Shown here one piece after another: positions 47,055 through 58,600 of a stretch of 64,000 nt of DNA (positions are counted from its first letter, which is position 1; each line of letters starts with the position of its first letter). A program made the position numbers and the translations under genes. The notes beneath the pieces were generated by a model. That model was not told the DNA's origin and did no database searches. It worked only from the letters and a program-made list of their open reading frames with translations. Location: positions 1,322,022 through 1,386,021 of the forward strand of contig NC_044930.1 in assembly GCF_003576645.1 (NCBI RefSeq), read 5' to 3'. This stretch comes from Ipomoea triloba (taxonomy: Eukaryota > Streptophyta > Magnoliopsida > Solanales > Convolvulaceae).

Positions 47055-47180
47055 TTTGTGCCAAAAACCTTGTGGTTTAGTGACACTCGGTGGCCCGTTT
47101 TACACTCCCACATGAATAACTGTTGACTCTTTGTGTTTCAGTAGGTCGAGAAGAGTCAATAGTCCTAACAAAAAATCATA
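47055..47180 (+). repeat. tRNA-derived SINE-like fragment
   Basis: Starts with AAAAACCTTGTGGTTTAGTG, an A-box-like motif common at the 5' end of plant SINEs, and has a pyrimidine-rich middle, but the B-box is poor (TAGGTCGAGAAGAG). Low confidence remnant. Confidence 0.35.
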
Positions 47181-47278
47181 TCTCTTTTTTACCTGGACTC
47201 TTAATTAGCTTGCGAATGATAAAAAGAAAAAAAAATATTATGGTGCATATAATTGGGAGGATGGTGAATGATTTGCCG

Positions 47279-47461
47279 TTACTGCGGCGGCGGAGAAGCA
47301 CACTGGAATAGCGCCCGCAATCCGGCTTTGATTCGCCGGAGAATGCAAGCGAAGATCTTGCGTTTGACGCCTCCTCTCACCGGAGTGACGAATGTCGACG
47401 GGAAATGTGCGCCGTTGCGCCGCCGGAGTAAGGACGACGGAGTGCTGCAAAATTCCTCCAT
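47279..47461 (-). CDS. Small basic protein, copy 1 of a three-member local family (60 aa)
   Basis: Unrecognised family. The minus-strand ORF starts with MEEFCSTPSSLLRRR, has the shared core FVTPVRGGVKRKIF followed by a cationic, probably amphipathic helix (ACILRRIKAGLRALF), and ends in CASPPPQ. Two more copies follow at 5.3 and 8.2 kb. Against copy 2 all indels are multiples of three (3 and 6 nt), which supports coding on this strand. In the opposite strand the copies are disturbed by stops. No signal peptide or membrane segment is visible, and no introns were found. Function unknown; a secreted-peptide or regulatory role would be pure guess. Confidence 0.6.
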   Translation of the reverse strand: MEEFCSTPSSLLRRRNGAHFPSTFVTPVRGGVKRKIFACILRRIKAGLRALFQCASPPPQ

Positions 47462-49094
47462 TATCGATCACTAGCTTAATTATTTCGATATGATCTGCGG
47501 CTTTACGTTGCTGCACTCAATTAAAACGGAGATAATAATGAAGAGATTGCCGGTGATATATATATAGGCATATATTTTGTATTTACATGCCAGAATTTCC
47601 AGGAAATTTCAGCGGGAGTACAGTGATAATATGATGACCGGAATGTTTAATCTGAAAAGGAAAATGGACTAGAATGTTGGGGGGGCGCCCGTCCCGTCCC
47701 GTCCCTGCCCCCATTGATATGCATGATGGGACATGAAGCCATAAAGCTAAAGCCGCGTATACCTTCAAAATGGCGAAACTTCATTTCTAGGTAAGAACAA
47801 GTCTATTCGCTTTCATAGTTTGAACTAATTAGTTATAAGCAATCTAGTTAGGTTGATTTCCTTTGCCAAACTAGTTAGGTTGATAATACCGGGCATAACA
47901 AAGCAAGTATATACTATAAAGACTTAGAGTAATGGATACCAATTTCTCTCATTATTAAAAAAAAAAAAGTTATTAACGCAAATATTATGGTCATGTTTGG
48001 TAAATGGCTGTTAGCTGATAGCTGTTAACCGATTGGGTTAAAGGGTATAAATAGTTGATAATATTAGTTGATTGTAGAAAAATGTTTGGTAAATTAGTTG
48101 TTAGCGGGTAGCTGATTCGTATAATTTCTTTTCTCAAAAAGTAATGTTTTGAATTTTAGTATTTTGGAGTTACAAAAAATTGATTAACTGAACACTTATA
48201 TTAATTTTTAACCAAGTCAAATAGCTAATAGTGATCAAATAAGCTAAAATTGGCCGATAATCTAACTATTTTACTAAACAGTACCTATATATTAAATCAA
48301 AATTTCATCTGTAATAATTGGTAAGAGACACATCGATTTTAGTTAATGGTACTATTATATTACCCCAAATTAAATTACTACTAGTTAATAATAACCTTAT
48401 TGTCTAATAACACGAAGTGATTCGGTCATGGGTTCGAATTTCAATAAGAATAATATTAACTCTATTGAGTAATAAAAAAAAATGATACCCTACTACAAGT
48501 CAAATCCTAATTGAGTGTATCCACCCTCACAAACATCAATTAATCATGTGTATATAGGATTCTGCGCATAAAATAATTATTAAAATAATGATAGATGTCA
48601 ACAACTATATGAATAGGCTAGCTAATTGAAGGGGAAATATATTACAGGTTTGCATGTTTCCCAATAGTTTCTCTATAAATTAAAGAAACATCAACGTGTC
48701 CATGCAGTTCGCTTTTATATTTCCGATTCGATTAAATTCCAAAAAAATAGATACATTATACAATTAAAAACAAAAGGGAAAATTTAAAACTTATAAACAA
48801 ATGTTTTAAAAAAATAATACAAAGGAAAGAATAATTGAATTGACAAATAAATGCTAACAAAACAAATGGAGTATGTAAAAGAAAAGAGAGTATATGTGAG
48901 TTCATCACGTTGCAATATGATCACGAATGTCAATGTAACTAGGTATATATTCTTATATCTGCTCGCACGAATTTAGCTCACTAATTCAGTAGTTAATAAT
49001 GTTTGAAAGAAGAGATCAAAACTCGGTAGCTTAGTATATATGGGAGATGATTTATAACCTTGATTGGAAATTCAACTTTTTAGGATAAGGTATT

Positions 49095-49132
<38 letters not shown>
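47462..49132. other. Flank of small-ORF copy 1
   Basis: Just right of the ORF is a TATATATATA stretch (about 47555-47566) that could serve as its TATA box on the minus strand. The sequences at 47580-47640, about 47725-47775 and 48290-48680 have homologues at 52855-52915, 52970-53130 and 53410-53715. No other gene was seen. Confidence 0.5.
47991..48285. mobile_element. hAT-like MITE of about 290 bp
   Basis: Left end TGTTTGGTAAATGGCTGTTAG and right end (reverse complement) TGTTTAGTAAAATAGTTAGA form imperfect terminal inverted repeats; the interior is AT-rich with repeated TAGTTG/TTAGCTGATAGC words. Absent at the matching place of block II. A fragment with the same end lies at about 57406-57506. 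Confidence 0.55.
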
Positions 49133-49141
<9 letters not shown>

Positions 49142-49530
49142 GTTCTAGTGAGACCACTTGCTTAGGTAAGATCGTGAGATCACATCTTGTGCATCCATGT
49201 AATACTTTTTAATGGTACAGTTTAGATTGATTGACACACACACTTCATTCGCACACATTTAATCACTGTTCGCACACACTTCAACTTGAAATCTTAATCA
49301 ATCTAGACCATTAAAAAATTTTGAGATCAAATAATCTTGTACATCAATCACCGTTCGCACACATTTAATCACCGTCCGCACACACTTAATCACCATTCGC
49401 ACACATTTTATTACCATTCGCACATACTTCAACTTAGCATCTTAAATCAATCTAGATCATTAAATTATTAAATGGATACACAATCTCACGATCTTTCCTA
49501 AATAGGTGATCTCATATGATACTAACTCTA
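49133..49530. mobile_element. Foldback element of about 400 bp with internal CGCACACA repeats
   Basis: Left end TAGGGTTCTAGTGAGACCAC with GGTAAGATCGTGAGATC, right end (reverse complement) TAGAGTTAGTATCATATGAG with GGAAAGATCGTGAGATT. The arms continue as an imperfect inverted repeat over more than 100 bp. Inside are several TTCGCACACATTTAATCACC units. It sits inside (TA)n tracts on both sides, so the target duplication cannot be read. Confidence 0.75.
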
Positions 49531-50963
49531 TATATATATATATATATGTGATTGTGAAGGTATGTAGAGGCGAAAGAGAAACTGGTAGGTTATTTCCCAG
49601 AAAGTGCAAAATGTATGGGATATATCGTTTCTGTGTGCTGGGAGATAATTATGGAGTGGTTTTGCAGTTTAAGTAAGCAATTACAACATCTCCAACCTGG
49701 AAAATGGCATATAGGCAAAAAATATTGACGCAAATTACCTCCAATGAACACATAAAAACACCAAAAGTTTTAGGCGCAGTACTGTTCATGTACAGCAAAA
49801 CTTTGATAATCTCTTTTTTGCTGTTTTGCCCTTAGTCTTTTTTGACAATTCCTTTTGTATCCTTTTAGTATTTATATATATTTACATATTTTGTTAAATA
49901 GTTAAACATAAATTATATATTAAAGAGTTGGACGAATTAAACCCTAAGGACATATTTGGTGTCAAGTTTAAATTTATCTCACAATACGAGTACTGAAAGA
50001 CGTATGCAAAAGAAAGCGGCACACTAAAATCTGTAAGTGCGTTGTAAATATTTAATTCTTTGTTAAATTTGTAGGTATTTTGCTGTTCCTTTTGTACTGA
50101 CAGGAGTACTGACAGGAGAGATTTATACTTTAAAATTAGATTGACATTTTTGTGAATGATTAAAAGAATGTGTGTTTGTTTCATGATCTTGGGAGGACAA
50201 TTTTGTCATCAATGACACCAGCCGGGAGTCCAACGTGCACGTGTGTCGTGTGAGACCATCTATGTTTGGATTCATGCAATCATGCGTAGCTTAGAAGAAA
50301 GTCTTAATTACATATTACTATATACCGACCAAAAGTTGTTGATTACAACATGCATTCACATTTGATTGATTAACCGAAATTTTATTTTGAATAATATATA
50401 TATTAATTGAGTCGTCCCTCCTATAAGAATCACTCTTAATATGAAAATGTGAATACTAATATAGATCATTAAATCAGAATGATGTACGGCTGAGATTAAA
50501 ATAAACAAATCACATGGATTAAAGAAACACATCCCTCTCAAATTTTAGAAAATATAGAGGTGATTAGTCTTATTAGAAGTTGTGCATTCCTATATTGAAT
50601 GTCGTGCGTCGATAACTCTCTAATTGTGCATTCAAAGACTGCCAAAAGATCTTACAATGGATATTCCAATATCCTACGATGCACCACACTAAGTGTACTA
50701 ATGTAAATCTCACTAGCATTTGACGCAAAACTCACAATACTAGGTTACACAACCAGCACACCCAAATGCACAACCGTACTATCCAGGCATGTGTACATAT
50801 ATGTTAGGAAATAATATTACGAAAATAATATTTCCAGAAAAAATTAACAAGCACAAAATACGAAAGGAATTTCTTGACAAGGGTAAGCTTGAGTCGTGTA
50901 CTTACTACACTATCCTTAAAACCTTATTTGCTACCTCCCACGGTGTACTTACTACACTATCCT
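49531..50963. other. Relic flank of a lost small-ORF copy
   Basis: The segments at about 49555-49680 and 49900-50330 (TAGAGGCGAAAGAGAAACTGG, TTATTTCCCAGAAAGTGCAA) match 55805-55960 and 56005-56410, which lie upstream of small-ORF copy 3. No small ORF is present here. No other gene was seen. Confidence 0.6.
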
Positions 50964-51662
50964 TATCATACAAAAGGAATGAAAGAGATGAAGCTAGACT
51001 CATCAATTCGACGAGAGGGAGAAGCAACCTCAACATCGCAAATTATAATTAAAATAAGAGTTAATTCCAACAATGGTCCTCCGACTATGTTGATTTTCCA
51101 AAATTAGTCGCCGACTTTTAATTTGGACAATTTAGGTCCCTTGACTTTCAAATTCTTTTCAATGTTGGTCCTTTCGTCAAATTTTGGTTAAATTGAGGTC
51201 AAATGAAGGGGTAAAATTGTCCGTTTACTTGTATACTCGTATTTCTTCTGTCCTATACGCTATATATATGAATATAATATCAGTCGAAGAGACATCGAAT
51301 GAGATTATATGGCTTCGGTTGAGACTTCGACTGAGATTATATTCATATATACAACGTATAGGATATGAAAAATACGAGTAATAATACACTAAACATGTGA
51401 ACGGACAAGTTTACCCCCTCATTTGACCTCAATTTAACCAAAATTTGATGAAAGGACCAACATTAGAAAGAATTTGAAAGTCAAGGGACCTAAATTGTTC
51501 AAATTAAAAGTCGGCGACTAATTTTGGAAAATCAACATAGTCGGAGGACCATTACTGGAAATAACTCTTATTTTAATTATAATTTGCGATGTTGAGGTTG
51601 CTTCTCCCTCTCGTCGAATTGATGAGTCTAGCTTCATCTCTTTCATTCCTTTTGTATGATAC
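50964..51662. mobile_element. 700-bp near-complete foldback (long terminal inverted repeats)
   Basis: Left arm 50964-51289 and right arm 51325-51662 are inverted copies with a loop of only about 35 nt. Matching words are TATCATACAAAAGGAATGAA, CGACGAGAGGGAGAAGC, AATGGTCCTCCGACTATG, GGTCCCTTGACTTTCAAATT, CAAATGA-GGGGTAAA and TATGAATATAAT-TCAGTCGAAG, each on both arms. Such long-arm, non-coding elements are typical of Mutator-like or foldback families, and the GGTCC-CGACTAT pattern is often seen in plant ones. Transcribed across, it would form a long dsRNA. Confidence 0.85.
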
Positions 51663-52594
51663 TGTTAACACTTCCTCCTACACTTGTTTGTAGCATCTTT
51701 TCACTGTCATCTTTAATGCTTTAATTTGCCTTTATCACACTTGTATCTACTCTACAACAACCTCAGCTCGGCTGACAAATTTAATTCATTAAGTGGTGGA
51801 TCCTTAATTTATCTACCCCTTAATGAAAAAAAAAAAAAAAAAACTCAAAGAACAGTGATGAAAGGGCACAGACTTCCGGATTCCACTCGAGATATTTAAC
51901 ACAAAAAAACAAATGCATGTTTTCCAAGACCAAACACAAAAAAACCCCTTGCACGCTTCCCACTACTTTATACTCCGTATTTTTTTTCTCCCACTACTTT
52001 ATATAGATTCCCACTTTTTAGGCTAAGTTTTTTTTAATATAATATTCTAATTCGTAGTAATAAATAAAACACAAAGTTAAAGGCTGCGGAGGAAGTTTAT
52101 AAAATTTTAATATAATATTCTAATTCGTAGTAATAAATAAAATAAACAAACAAAAAAGTCAAAAGTGTCTTTCGAAATCGTGATCATTTTATACTTTACA
52201 CTTGCAGATTTTGGTGGATATTCTAATTTTACACATTGTGATTATTCATGGAATCATTAAGAGCTTTCTTAATAGTAGTTTTTTAAGAATTTGTTTTGAC
52301 ATTATTATTATTATTGATTTGGAAAAGAGAGGGGGTTTGACATTAAAAAAAATTATAATGGTGTGGATTTTTTCTTTTTTTTTTTCTAATTTAAGTAAGT
52401 TTCACCAAAAAAAAATAACAAAAAAAGTAAATGATTTCAATAGCGTCTAGGCTTTTTTGTAAATTAAAGTACAAGATAAGTAGATAACTATCATATCTTC
52501 GTTTTTTTTTTTACTAGGAGTCTTAGCTTGCGGATGATAAAAAGAAAAAAATATTATGGCATATATAATTGGGAGGACGGTGAATGATTTGCCG
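51663..52594. other. Left part of small-ORF duplication block II
   Basis: Starts with unique sequence and an A-tract (about 51827-51842); from about 52060 it matches block I at 45360 onwards. A T-tract lies near 52503-52512. No coding region other than the small ORF that follows. Confidence 0.5.
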
Positions 52595-52753
52595 TCACTG
52601 GAAGAGCGGCCGCAATCCGGCTTTGATTCGCCGGAGAATGCAAGCGAAGATCTTGCGTTTGACGCCTCCTCTCACCGGAGTGACGAACGGGAAATCTGCG
52701 GCGTTGCACCGCCGGAGTAAGGACGACGGAGTGCCGGTGCACAATTTCTCCAT
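52595..52753 (-). CDS. Small basic protein, copy 2 (52 aa)
   Basis: Starts MEKLCTGTPSSLLRRC and keeps the core FPFVTPVRGGVKRKIFACI and the cationic segment LRRIKAGLRPLFQ. It ends at a stop directly after, so the Pro-rich tail of copies 1 and 3 is missing. Very similar to copy 1 at the DNA level, with a 3-nt insertion near the N-terminus and a 6-nt deletion before the core, both in frame. Family not recognised. The overlapping 76-codon minus-strand frame and the plus-strand frames look like shadows, because they are not kept in copy 3. Confidence 0.6.
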   Translation of the reverse strand: MEKLCTGTPSSLLRRCNAADFPFVTPVRGGVKRKIFACILRRIKAGLRPLFQ

Positions 52754-53037
52754 TGCTTTTTTCTATCTGCGTTGCTGCCCTCAATTAAAATGGAGATAAT
52801 AATGAAGATATTGCCGGTGATATATATATATATATATATATAGGCATATTCTTACATGCCATAATTTCCAGGAAATTGCAGCGGGACGGGAGTGATATGA
52901 TGGCCGTGATGTTTAATTTGAGTTGGTTGACTTGTGTTTCATTCTCTGAAATTATTGAAAGCAAGGATTGATGGAGACTTCAAGCCATAAAGCTAAAGCC
53001 ACGTACCTTCAAAATTATGGCTTTTATTTTTGTTTGA

Positions 53038-53086
<49 letters not shown>

Positions 53087-54384
53087 TGCAGATGGGACAT
53101 AAACCCATAAACCTAAAGCCACGTACCTTCAAAAAAAAAAGTCTACCATTTTACAAAGTAATTACATGCATGCATGTTTTACCACCAAATCATCCCAATT
53201 CAACCCTAATCACATCACAAAAATTTACTCAGCATTTATTAATAGCAGCCTGACCTAAGTTGGTCACACAGTTGACTTGAGTTTTAAGGTCAATTCTCCA
53301 TACATTCTGAACAATCTATTGACTTTCATAGTTTGAACTAATCAGTTATGGACAAATTAGTTAGGTACAAATTTCTCTAGTTAGTAAAAAAATAATTCAT
53401 TAGCAGACATCTTATATATTGAATCAAATTTTTATCTGTAATTGGTATGAGACGCATCGATTTTGGTTAATGATAAAATATTATTACCCCAAATTAAACT
53501 AGTACTAGTCAAATCCTAATTGAGTTTATCCACAGCACAAACATCAATTAATCATGTGTATATAAGATCGATATTCATAGGATATAGTATTGTGCGTGTA
53601 TAATAGTTATTAAAATAATAATGGCAGATGTCAACAACTATGAATAGGTGCTAGCTAATTGAAAGGGAAATATATCACAGATCGATTTGCATGTTTCCAG
53701 ATAGTTTCTCTATAAATTAAAGAAACGTCAATGTTTATTTGCAATATTTAATTTAATGTTATATATAAAACTTATTGATTTAAAAACTACATTAAAAGGA
53801 CCATTAAAACTAAAAGGAGTTATTTAAAAATTGTAATGTGATAAATATATTTGTAGTAAATTAAAATAATATATTTCCTAGGTGTACGTGAATGGTACAC
53901 CTAAGTGGGAGACAAAAGAAGTATATTCATTTCATTTGACTGTTTCCCATTAAGTTAACGTATCATTATTGGCTTTAATTATTTTTATTTGCATATATTA
54001 TATATAGACGTTTGATAGGGATATATCATATATGGAACTATTGCTTGTTTACTTTTTATTGCAAAAGGAAGCCACACATGAAATTATTGGGAAGACCATT
54101 TGGTCTATCATGTCAACACGTTTAAACAACTTATAAATTAAATGAAAATGCATTGACAAATTAAATTATTGCACTCTTACTTATAAGAGATGTGATATGG
54201 TAACTCTAATCGAATTGATATGGTAGTTGACTTGGTAAACAATTATAATCATAAGGTTCCAACTTTAACTCCTTGTGAGAAGATGAGCTGTTTATTGGAT
54301 GTCGTTTATTATTTGAATTAGTCGGATATTAGCATTCTAGATTGATTTACTTTTTTTATGGCCAGTTTTAGATGACACCATTTT

Positions 54385-54449
<65 letters not shown>

Positions 54450-54674
54450 TGTATGTATGTATGTATCTATGTATGTATGTATGTATATGTATGTATATAT
54501 GTCAGCTCAAATGTGGTCATGTCTTAACGTGCGGCTGCAAATTATTAGGTAGAAAAGTACCAATAGTGTTAGAAAACGCACAACAAAGAAATGCATCAAT
54601 GCACCAAAAAATCTTTTTGGTGTAGTGTAATGACACGTAGACTGCTTTAATACAGACGAAGGTACGCTCAGTTT
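52754..54674. other. Flank of small-ORF copy 2, with microsatellites
   Basis: Contains (TA)n tracts at about 52819-52841 and 53039-53083 and at 54390-54421; the last one runs into a (GTAT)n/(ATGT)n tract to about 54500. The sequence CATAAAGCTAAAGCCACGTACCTTC occurs twice in tandem (about 52986 and 53112) and once in block I. 53410-53715 matches 48290-48680. No gene is supported. Confidence 0.55.
54390..54502. repeat. Compound microsatellite (AT)n-(GTAT)n
   Basis: About 15 AT units followed by some 17 tetranucleotide units of the GTAT type with a few interruptions. An open frame of MYVCMYVC type across it is an artefact of the repeat. Confidence 0.95.
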
Positions 54675-55222
54675 AAGGAAAAAGATTCAAATTAGTCGTT
54701 AAACTACACGCAAAAGTGAAATTGGGTCATCCAACGCAAAAAAAAATAAAATTACAATTAATGCCTTAAACTGTCCATAATTATGTCATTCAACTAAATT
54801 TAACATGTTTCTTAGGTTATCGCTAACGTGACGGTCATCATATTAAAAAATTATTTTTTTTAATTTATTTTATTAATTTTAAATAAAATATTTTTTTAAA
54901 ACAAAAAAGAAAAGAAAAGAAAAGAAAGGAAACCCCCACCCCATATCCATCTTCGTCTCCGCGAAAAAAACTCGATCTCTTTGCCTCTAGCCGGTAGACG
55001 AAGCATTAACTTTGTCTCCCAGCCAGAGATAAAGATATATGGGGAGGGGGTGGGGGGTTTATTGGGATAGTTTTCACCTTAGCAATGATATGAGTATTTA
55101 GTCAAATTGCATAATTTTGAACAATCCAGAGATTTAACTGTATTTATTTATTTTTAGTTGTATGACCAAATTTTACTTTTGGACGTAATTGGCCGGATGA
55201 CTAATTTGAACATTTTTCCCTC
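54675..55222. mobile_element. Foldback (Mutator-like) MITE of about 550 bp
   Basis: Left end AAGGAAAAAGATTCAAATTAG with AAAAGTGAAATTGGGTCAT. Right end (reverse complement) AGGGAAAAATGTTCAAATTAG with AAAAGTAAAATTTGGTCAT. The centre also folds: CCCCCACCCCATAT at about 54930 against ATATGGGGAGGGGG at about 55038. No coding capacity. Confidence 0.7.
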
Positions 55223-55472
55223 AATTTTATTGCTATTAGTACATGACATCCATGCATGCATGCATATCAACAATTTGTGATATCACTATCAATCTTTGGT
55301 GACATGAAGATTATGGCTGTTTCATAAGCCAAACATCAACTCCACTATATGACTATAATAACTGTGGAGATACATATACATATATAAGCACATTCAATCA
55401 AGTGAAAAAACAGCATTATATATATATATATATAGGATAGGGTTTTTGGTGCATGCATGGGCTTACGTAGCT
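55223..55472. other. Spacer left of small-ORF copy 3
   Basis: AT-rich, with GCATGCAT repeats near 55254 and a (TA)n tract at about 55420-55434. Nothing coding seen. Confidence 0.4.
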
Positions 55473-55649
55473 TCATATCGATGGCGGCGGAGGAGGAGAA
55501 CCACCTCGGAAGAGCGCTTTAAAACCATTTATGATTTTACAGAGAAAAGGGCGAAGGATTCTGCGCTTGATGTCTCCTCGGACTGGAGTCACAAATGGAT
55601 AATTCTTATTGGGGTTGCCCTTGCACGATCCATTTCTTGATTTCTCCAT
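55473..55649 (-). CDS. Small basic protein, copy 3 (58 aa)
   Basis: The most diverged member: MEKSRNGSCKGNPNKNYPFV, then TPVRGDIKRRILRPFLCKII, then NGFKALFRGG and a Pro-rich end SPPPPPSI. Compared with copies 1 and 2, the core (F)VTPVRG-x-(I/V)KR(K/R)I is kept, the DNA has changed at many sites, and the frame stays open from ATG to TGA on this strand. That pattern is the best evidence that the family is real and on the minus strand. The SPPPP tail is shared with copy 1. No match to a family I know. Confidence 0.6.
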   Translation of the reverse strand: MEKSRNGSCKGNPNKNYPFVTPVRGDIKRRILRPFLCKIINGFKALFRGGSPPPPPSI

Positions 55650-58600
55650 TATATTGCAAGTAGCTAGAGTTCCTTTTCACTGTTTTAATTCAAATTTCTA
55701 TCCGACAAGGAAAGAGAAGGTGGAGAGAGAGAGAGAGCTGTATATGCTAGCTGCTGTCGTCAAGCATGCATGCATATATATATATATATATATATGATTG
55801 TTAATGTATGTAGAGGTGAGACCGTGAGAGAGAAACTGGTAGGTTATTTCCCAGAAAGTGCAAAATGCATGGGATATATCGTTTCTGCGTGTTGAAGTGA
55901 CTGAGAATAGACATGTTTATGTTAGCCAGCTGGGAGATAATTATGGAGTGGTTTTGCAGTTTAAAAAAGCAATTAATTAAGGTTAGAAAGTGACACATGT
56001 TAAAGAGTTATACAAATTAATTAAAGTCTAAGAACATATTGGTGTCGAGTTTAAATTTATCTCACAATGCTAGTATTGGACGAAGTATGCAAAAGAAAGT
56101 GACACACTAAAATCTGTAAGTACTTTTGTTGTAAATATTTAATTTTTTGCTTTTTTGAAGCTTTAATTATTTGCTAAATTTGTAGGTATTTTTCTGTTTC
56201 TTTGTACTGATAGGAGAGATCGATTTATACTTTAAAAATAGAGTGAGATTTCTGAAAATAATTAAAAGAATGTGTGTTTAGGTTTCATGATCTTGGGAGG
56301 ACCATTTTGTCATCAATGACACCAGCCTGGATCCCAACGTACGTGCACTTGTGTCGTGTGAGACCGTCTGATCTATTTGGATTCACACATAGCTTACAAG
56401 AAAGTCTTAAACTACATTTATATCCAGTAGGGATAATCCACGTTGACTTAAAATTCGATCAATTCCTAATGCAAATTAAACAAAGTTGTACAAAAACGAC
56501 GTTAAATGCATGCCAATACGCACCTCAACAATCGACCAATTTAATCTCTCTACTTTAAAAAGTGAAGCATTAAAGACAATAGATGACGCGGTGTTGATAT
56601 CATCTCTGTTATATTATCATACTTACGTACCAACTCATATATTGTTGGGATAAGGATCAAATAGACCTTCAAACTATACCTCATTGTGCAATTAGGCATT
56701 TCAACTTCAAAAAGCTCCAATTACACCCTCAAACTTGTTATTTTGGAGCAAATAAACCCTCGAACTTATTTGTGACCTGTAATAGCATGCCAAATATATT
56801 TTCGACGAACCTCCAATCACATTTCGGCGCCCAAATCGAAAAATCAACCACCGGCGCCGGTCGCGTCCGACCGGAGAACGTTCACAATTTACATACTGAA
56901 TGTTCACAATTTAAGTTGTAAATATTCAATATGTAAATTATATATTTTGAATACGAGTTCACTTTGCAAGATGGATTCGTGTCCGTGATGTAACTATGGG
57001 TCATAAATAATGACACCAGGCGAGCCAGGAAGTCCAACATGTCCCGCCATGTAGAGAGACCGCGACTATTATACATATGTTTCATCAATTCCTACCGCAA
57101 ACAAAGTTGCACCAAATTAAAGTTGCCGACATGTTGGTAACAACATCTATCAAACCCAACGAAATCAATTCATTAAATTAGCTAGCTTCAACGTTCAAAA
57201 ACAGAGTCAAATCGAGACGACTTAAAATATAGACTACATAAATCATGCGTATTTAAAACAAAATAGAATTTAAGATTTTTCTTTCACATCCAATTAGCAT
57301 TAAACGTCATGGATTGCACATCATGAATTCAATTCGATCGGTGGAGATCAGAGTCCAATTAATATATTCAATTAATATCTGTATGTTTCCTAACCTAAAA
57401 ACTTTTGGCTTCTACAATTAGCTAATGCTATCAACTAGATAAACACACTAACTCAATTAACTAATACATAATAGTTATTAGCTAACAGCTATTTACCAAA
57501 CACATCTATTGTTGTTTCGTTTCTTTTCTAAATATGGGGGAGGTGAAAAAATAATAAAAGATAGAAAATTTGGGTTTTTCTCAAGTTGTGGGAAAAATAC
57601 GAATGGTTATTGGGTAGGGAATTGGTCTGTTCTTTATCACATATTCAGCTATAAATATATAAACAGCAAATTTCTTTTATAAATAAAGGCTATCACTATT
57701 GGGCTTCCCATATGGCCCCAATAGATCTTTAACCTTAGCAAACACGGGCACACGGCCCAGTAAACTGTCAGCATCTAACGGTTACCGGTGTTTCCCGGGA
57801 AAGCTAACGGCCAGCCTACACCAGCTTTGAACTAACGCACAGTTCATGAAATATTGAAATCTACACCTGAAACGTGTCTTTCCTTCATTGGCCATATGTT
57901 TTAGGACAGATTTTTTGTTTTGTTTTGTTTTTTTCTTTTTTTTTTGGTTTTTTCATAAGTCTAAATATATACTCTTAGCAATATTGGAAAAAAAAGATCA
58001 ATGTTCGAATCTTATGCAACAGTAGTGTGGGAATTATGTCTAAAGTGAGATGTAAATGCTCTGTAAACCTATGAACTAAACACACCCTTAATCTTCTTCC
58101 CCAAACAATTAGTCTGTAATATAGATTTAGTCATTAAATTCTTAATAAAGTAACAAATTTGACCGCTTTAATAAAATCATAATTTAAAAAAAAAAATATT
58201 TTCAAATATTTTGTTCTTAGATTTTTTAAAAATTGTTTGAATTTAACTCAATTTAGTACAAGTCAGGTGTTGAGCAGTATACCAGTCCAAGTCATTTGTC
58301 TACAAAGTTGTTACAGAAACCAACTAACCAACTAGAAAAACAGCATTTAAAAAGGGACACTTCCATTTTTTTAGGCAACAAGTCAAATAAAAGTACAATA
58401 AAAACATTTTCGTGTGTCATTTAGTCAATGGATAATTGATAAATTAAGAAATAATCTTTGGAATAATTACAGAAAATTAACAAAAGGTCAAACATAAGCA
58501 TTGTGTGCAAACCAGAAAAACCCAGAAAACTCTGCTGTTCTTCTGTTACTGATTCATTTTTGGACTCAATCCAGAACAACAGGAAATGGAAAGCTGGAAC

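Noticed and set aside
47238..47516. 92-codon minus-strand ORF, and the similar frame at 52554-52784
   Set aside because: It is an alternative frame over the small-protein gene. It is kept between copies 1 and 2 only because their DNA is nearly identical, and it is not kept in copy 3.
54425..54625. ORF beginning MYVCMYVC
   Set aside because: Product of the tetranucleotide microsatellite.
55446..55640. 64-codon plus-strand ORF with an Arg run
   Set aside because: Antisense to small-protein copy 3; the matching frame in copies 1 and 2 is cut by stops.
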